A stretch of DNA of 6,538 bases from an uncultured Clostridia bacterium (GTDB taxonomy: Bacteria > Bacillota > Clostridia > Christensenellales > UBA1242), in the NCBI GenBank assembly GCA_947589655.1, contig CANQCE010000053.1, forward strand, positions 1 through 6,538, written 5' to 3'. The notes under the pieces were generated by a model, which saw only the letters and a list, made by a program, of their open reading frames with translations, was not told where the DNA came from and searched no databases. The number at the start of each line of letters is the position of its first letter. Positions within the stretch are counted from its first letter, which is position 1. Positions 5,779-6,538 of this stretch are shown here, in pieces. The position numbers and the translations under genes are program-made.

Positions 5779-6405
5779 TCACACCCTCGAATGTGGGCAC
5801 TGCCGATTGAACAAGCATTTTTCGCACTCTGGCCGAATGGCTTTGCAAGTGTAACGCCCAAAAAGCACCATTTGATAGTGCAGCCGCGACCACTTGTTTT
5901 TTGGGAAGATTTTGCAAAGTTCTTGCTCGCACCTGTTAGGGTCTTCGGTTGCAACTAGCCCCAGCCTGTTGGAAACACGAAGCACATGCGTATCCACCGC
6001 AAGCGCATCTCCGCCAAACGCCACCGCAGTGACCACATTGGCGGTTTTTCTGCCAACGCCAGCAAGCGAAAGCAAATCATCAAAATTCTCTGGCACCTCG
6101 CCGCCAAATCGGAACAAAATGTCCTCGCTGGCACTTTTAATAGCCTTTGCTTTGTTATGATAAAATCCGCACGAGTGGATTTTTTCTTCCAGTTCTCCAA
6201 TTGGCATATTCACAAAATCAAGAGGCTTGTTATGCGTTTTAAAAAGTTCGCTTGTCACCTGATTTACACGCTTGTCCGTGCATTGTGCGGAAAGAATCAC
6301 CGCCACCAGAAGTTCAAACGGAGTGTTATGTTCAAGTTCGCAGCGCGGATTTTCTACCATGGCATCCAAGCCTTTCATAACAAAATCTGCGTCAATTTTT
6401 CTCAT
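5779..6405 (-). CDS. nth: Endonuclease III (DNA glycosylase/AP lyase)
   Basis: A base-excision repair enzyme that removes oxidised pyrimidines and cuts the DNA backbone at the abasic site. At 208 residues it aligns with E. coli Nth without shift at the key sites. The helix-hairpin-helix LAGVGRKTANVV carries catalytic Lys120, and VDTH carries Asp138. The 4Fe-4S cysteines are 187, 194, 197 and 203 in the C-x6-C-x2-C-x5-C pattern. ILSAQCTD at 37-44 is also typical. I chose ATG 6405, which gives MRKIDADFVM and has AAGGGG 7 nt upstream (6413-6418). The same frame stays open to the right edge, but the extra residues, including several cysteines, do not resemble an Nth N-terminus. It is the first gene of the nth-unknown-obgE-yhbY group. 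Confidence 0.97.
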   Translation of the reverse strand: MRKIDADFVMKGLDAMVENPRCELEHNTPFELLVAVILSAQCTDKRVNQVTSELFKTHNKPLDFVNMPIGELEEKIHSCGFYHNKAKAIKSASEDILFRFGGEVPENFDDLLSLAGVGRKTANVVTAVAFGGDALAVDTHVLRVSNRLGLVATEDPNRCEQELCKIFPKNKWSRLHYQMVLFGRYTCKAIRPECEKCLFNRQCPHSRV

Positions 6406-6457
6406 GGCACAACCCCTTAAATTTAATTTTTTCCGCACCTCACAAACTCCACCTGTT

Positions 6458-6538
6458 CTCTCACATCCGTTGAAAAGTGCTAGTTTATCCACGACTATCT
6501 TCGAAGCCTCTTGCAATGACCTACTTACTCTCACATCC
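6458..6538. repeat. 11-bp direct repeat upstream of nth
   Basis: CTCTCACATCC occurs at 6458-6468 and again at 6528-6538, the last bases of the window; the copies are offset by 70 bp. A looser partial copy (TGTGAG on the minus strand) follows closer to nth. The 70-bp offset is not a multiple of three, so the copies fall in different reading frames, which argues against a coding repeat. Nothing else is recognisable in 6419-6538; no clear promoter was found there. Confidence 0.5.

Noticed and set aside
6406..6534. N-terminal extension of endonuclease III from an ATG at 6534
   Set aside because: The internal ATG at 6405 has a ribosome site and gives the family-normal length and E. coli-matching residue numbers; the extension does not look like Nth.
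6406..6538. T-box or other riboswitch in the nth leader
   Set aside because: No T-box core (GGTGG-ACCGCG type), no terminator and no aptamer motif could be found; nth is not a usual target.

Overview
This is a dense, AT-rich bacterial chromosome segment with ten protein-coding genes. All ten are intact except the first, which runs off the left edge. The gene set points to the Bacillota (Firmicutes), most likely an uncultivated Clostridia-like lineage. The evidence is the pairing of a YwlE-type phosphatase with RpiB, the YqeI/YhbY and RsfS ribosome factors near obgE, strong purine-rich ribosome binding sites, and the standard code (TGA used as stop, TGG as Trp). The phylum is an inference from gene content and style.

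Layout, right to left, because nine of the ten genes are on the minus strand. (1) 6406-6538 is a leader with an 11-bp direct repeat, followed by nth (endonuclease III), an unrecognised 171-aa soluble protein, obgE (ribosome-assembly GTPase, TTG start) and yhbY (RNA-binding ribosome-assembly protein). These read as one transcription unit, with a palindrome and a possible second promoter just before yhbY. (2) One gene on the plus strand (2709-3521) encodes a predicted four-helix membrane protein of unknown function. It converges with yhbY and diverges from rsfS. (3) rsfS (ribosomal silencing factor) stands alone, with a good promoter that ends almost at its start codon and a terminator behind it. 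(4) A tightly packed operon follows: ywlE-like phosphatase, rpiB-like isomerase, a two-helix membrane protein resembling a dead family-2 glycosyltransferase, and gap (GAPDH, truncated by the window). Two of its junctions are 4-bp ATGA overlaps.

Functionally the right half is ribosome maturation (obgE, yhbY, rsfS) plus base-excision DNA repair. The left half joins sugar-phosphate metabolism (rpiB, gap) with a protein phosphatase whose P-loop carries the threonine associated with arginine-phosphate specificity. The points most worth a second look are: (a) the interval between yhbY and rsfS, where Firmicutes normally carry nadD and yqeK, holds an inverted unknown membrane gene instead; (b) RpiB has two active-site substitutions (Thr to Trp, His to Asp), suggesting a changed substrate; (c) a putative GT2 pseudoenzyme lies in a glycolytic operon. 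I see no CRISPR array, mobile element, tRNA, rRNA or defence system.
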